Positions 7,746 to 8,192 of a DNA stretch of 8,192 nt are shown one piece after another. Position 1 is the first letter of the stretch. Every line of letters begins with the position of its first letter. This DNA comes from Prevotellaceae bacterium (lineage in GTDB: Bacteria > Bacteroidota > Bacteroidia > Bacteroidales > UBA932). The stretch covers positions 1 through 8,192 of the forward strand of contig JAIRMD010000179.1 in the NCBI GenBank assembly GCA_031258915.1. Direction: 5' to 3'. A model generated the notes under the pieces. It saw nothing but the letters and a program-made list of their open reading frames with translations, was not told where the DNA came from and made no database searches. Both the position numbers and the translations under genes were made by a program.

Positions 7746-7761
7746 CAAGCGATTACAAAGG
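7740..7761 (-). terminator. Candidate hisC terminator stem-loop
   Basis: Beginning seven bases past the hisC stop, the minus strand reads CCTTTG, a ten-base loop, then CAAAGG, followed by the AT-rich tail TATTTTATATT. The position and tail suit a weak terminator of hisC, but a six-pair stem with a ten-base loop is marginal. Confidence 0.33.
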
Positions 7762-7767
7762 GAACAT

Positions 7768-8192
7768 TTATGATTTTTTGAGGAATATAATTTCCATTTC
7801 CTTTATCAGCGCAGCATTTTCCTGCGGCGTGCCCACGGTGATGCGCAGGCAATCCTCGCACAGCTCAACGCTGTGGCGGTTGCGAACCACCACTCCTCTG
7901 CTTACTAAGTGGCGATACGTGGCGTTGGCATCGGCAACTTTCACCAGGATGAAGTTGGCATCGGAGGGGAAAACGCGCAGCACGCAGGGTAGCGCAGCGA
8001 GCGTAGCGTACAGCTTTTTGCGCTCGGCGAGCAAGGTTTTCACCCACTTCTTTACCTCGTCCCCATGCTGTAAGATGTGCTGCAGCGCATGTTGCTGCGT
8101 CAGCACGTTGACGTTGTAAGGGTACTTTACTTTGTTGAGCACGGCAGTAATCTCCCTCGCCGCAAACGCCATCCCCAGCCGCACCCCCGCCG
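7768..8192 (-). CDS. hisC: Histidinol-phosphate aminotransferase, C-terminal part
   Basis: The frame stays open to the right edge, so the N-terminal part and the PLP-binding lysine are outside; the GTG at 8184 is internal, since AG codes directly before it complete the family motif AGVRLGMAFA. The visible 141 or so residues are the last part of a fold-type I aminotransferase that converts imidazole-acetol phosphate and glutamate to histidinol phosphate in histidine synthesis. Landmarks are the AGVRLG segment, whose arginine contacts the PLP phosphate in this family; KVKYPYNVN, part of the substrate pocket; PSDANFILVKV; and the closing GVVVRNRHSVELCEDCLRITVGTPQENAALI, a HisC signature including the substrate-binding arginine of LRITVG. 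TAA at 7768-7770 ends it. A 202-base gap separates it from the glycogen gene, so hisB does not follow directly, unlike the common hisGDCB order. A related aminotransferase is less likely. Confidence 0.9.
   Translation of the reverse strand, partial: AGVRLGMAFAAREITAVLNKVKYPYNVNVLTQQHALQHILQHGDEVKKWVKTLLAERKKLYATLAALPCVLRVFPSDANFILVKVADANATYRHLVSRGVVVRNRHSVELCEDCLRITVGTPQENAALIKEMEIIFLKKS

Noticed and set aside
7778..8119. Plus-strand frame of 113 codons just downstream of the antisense promoter-like site
   Set aside because: It mirrors the HisC C-terminus, begins with TTG, and is Ser/Cys-rich without a signal or domain; if the promoter is real, an RNA is a better guess than this protein.
8182..8184. 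GTG as a start of a short 138-residue protein
   Set aside because: It is the valine of the conserved AGVRLG motif of aminotransferases; the codons before it continue the family sequence to the window edge.

Overview
The window reads as a chromosomal stretch from a Bacteroidota organism (broadly Bacteroidales/Cytophaga-like), with a GC content that looks to be in the mid-50s. Four things support this. There is a SprE/PorW-type TPR protein, a family confined to the type IX secretion/gliding system of that phylum. The glycogen synthase is of the GT3 type used by Bacteroidota rather than bacterial GlgA. The noncoding DNA carries TAnnTTTG boxes typical of the Bacteroidota housekeeping sigma factor. 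Strong Shine-Dalgarno sequences are missing in front of the genes. No IS element, CRISPR array, tRNA or rRNA is visible, and coding density is high.

Layout: bases 1-2580 (+) hold most of a sprE/porW-like gene whose 5' end, including the expected lipoprotein signal, lies left of the window. Bases 2581-2711 are a convergent intergenic gap with several GC-rich inverted repeats. Bases 2712-3230 (-) encode dihydrofolate reductase. Bases 3258-7565 (-) encode a 1435-residue protein joining a GT3 glycogen synthase to a GT35 alpha-glucan phosphorylase. Bases 7566-7767 are an intergenic gap with promoter-like boxes on both strands and a stem-loop. Bases 7768-8192 (-) are the C-terminal part of histidinol-phosphate aminotransferase, cut by the right edge.

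How the genes relate: the three minus-strand genes lie in the order hisC, synthase-phosphorylase, folA. The last two are only 27 bases apart and probably share a transcript; hisC is separated by about 200 bases. The fusion is the most interesting object: one chain carries both the enzyme that extends glycogen from a nucleotide sugar and the enzyme that releases glucose-1-phosphate from it. The sprE/porW gene is convergent to this set and functionally separate (protein export and possibly gliding). I see no wholly unknown system here; the remaining points of interest are the fusion, its apparent lack of the eukaryotic glucose-6-phosphate switch, and a possible antisense promoter at the hisC 3' end.
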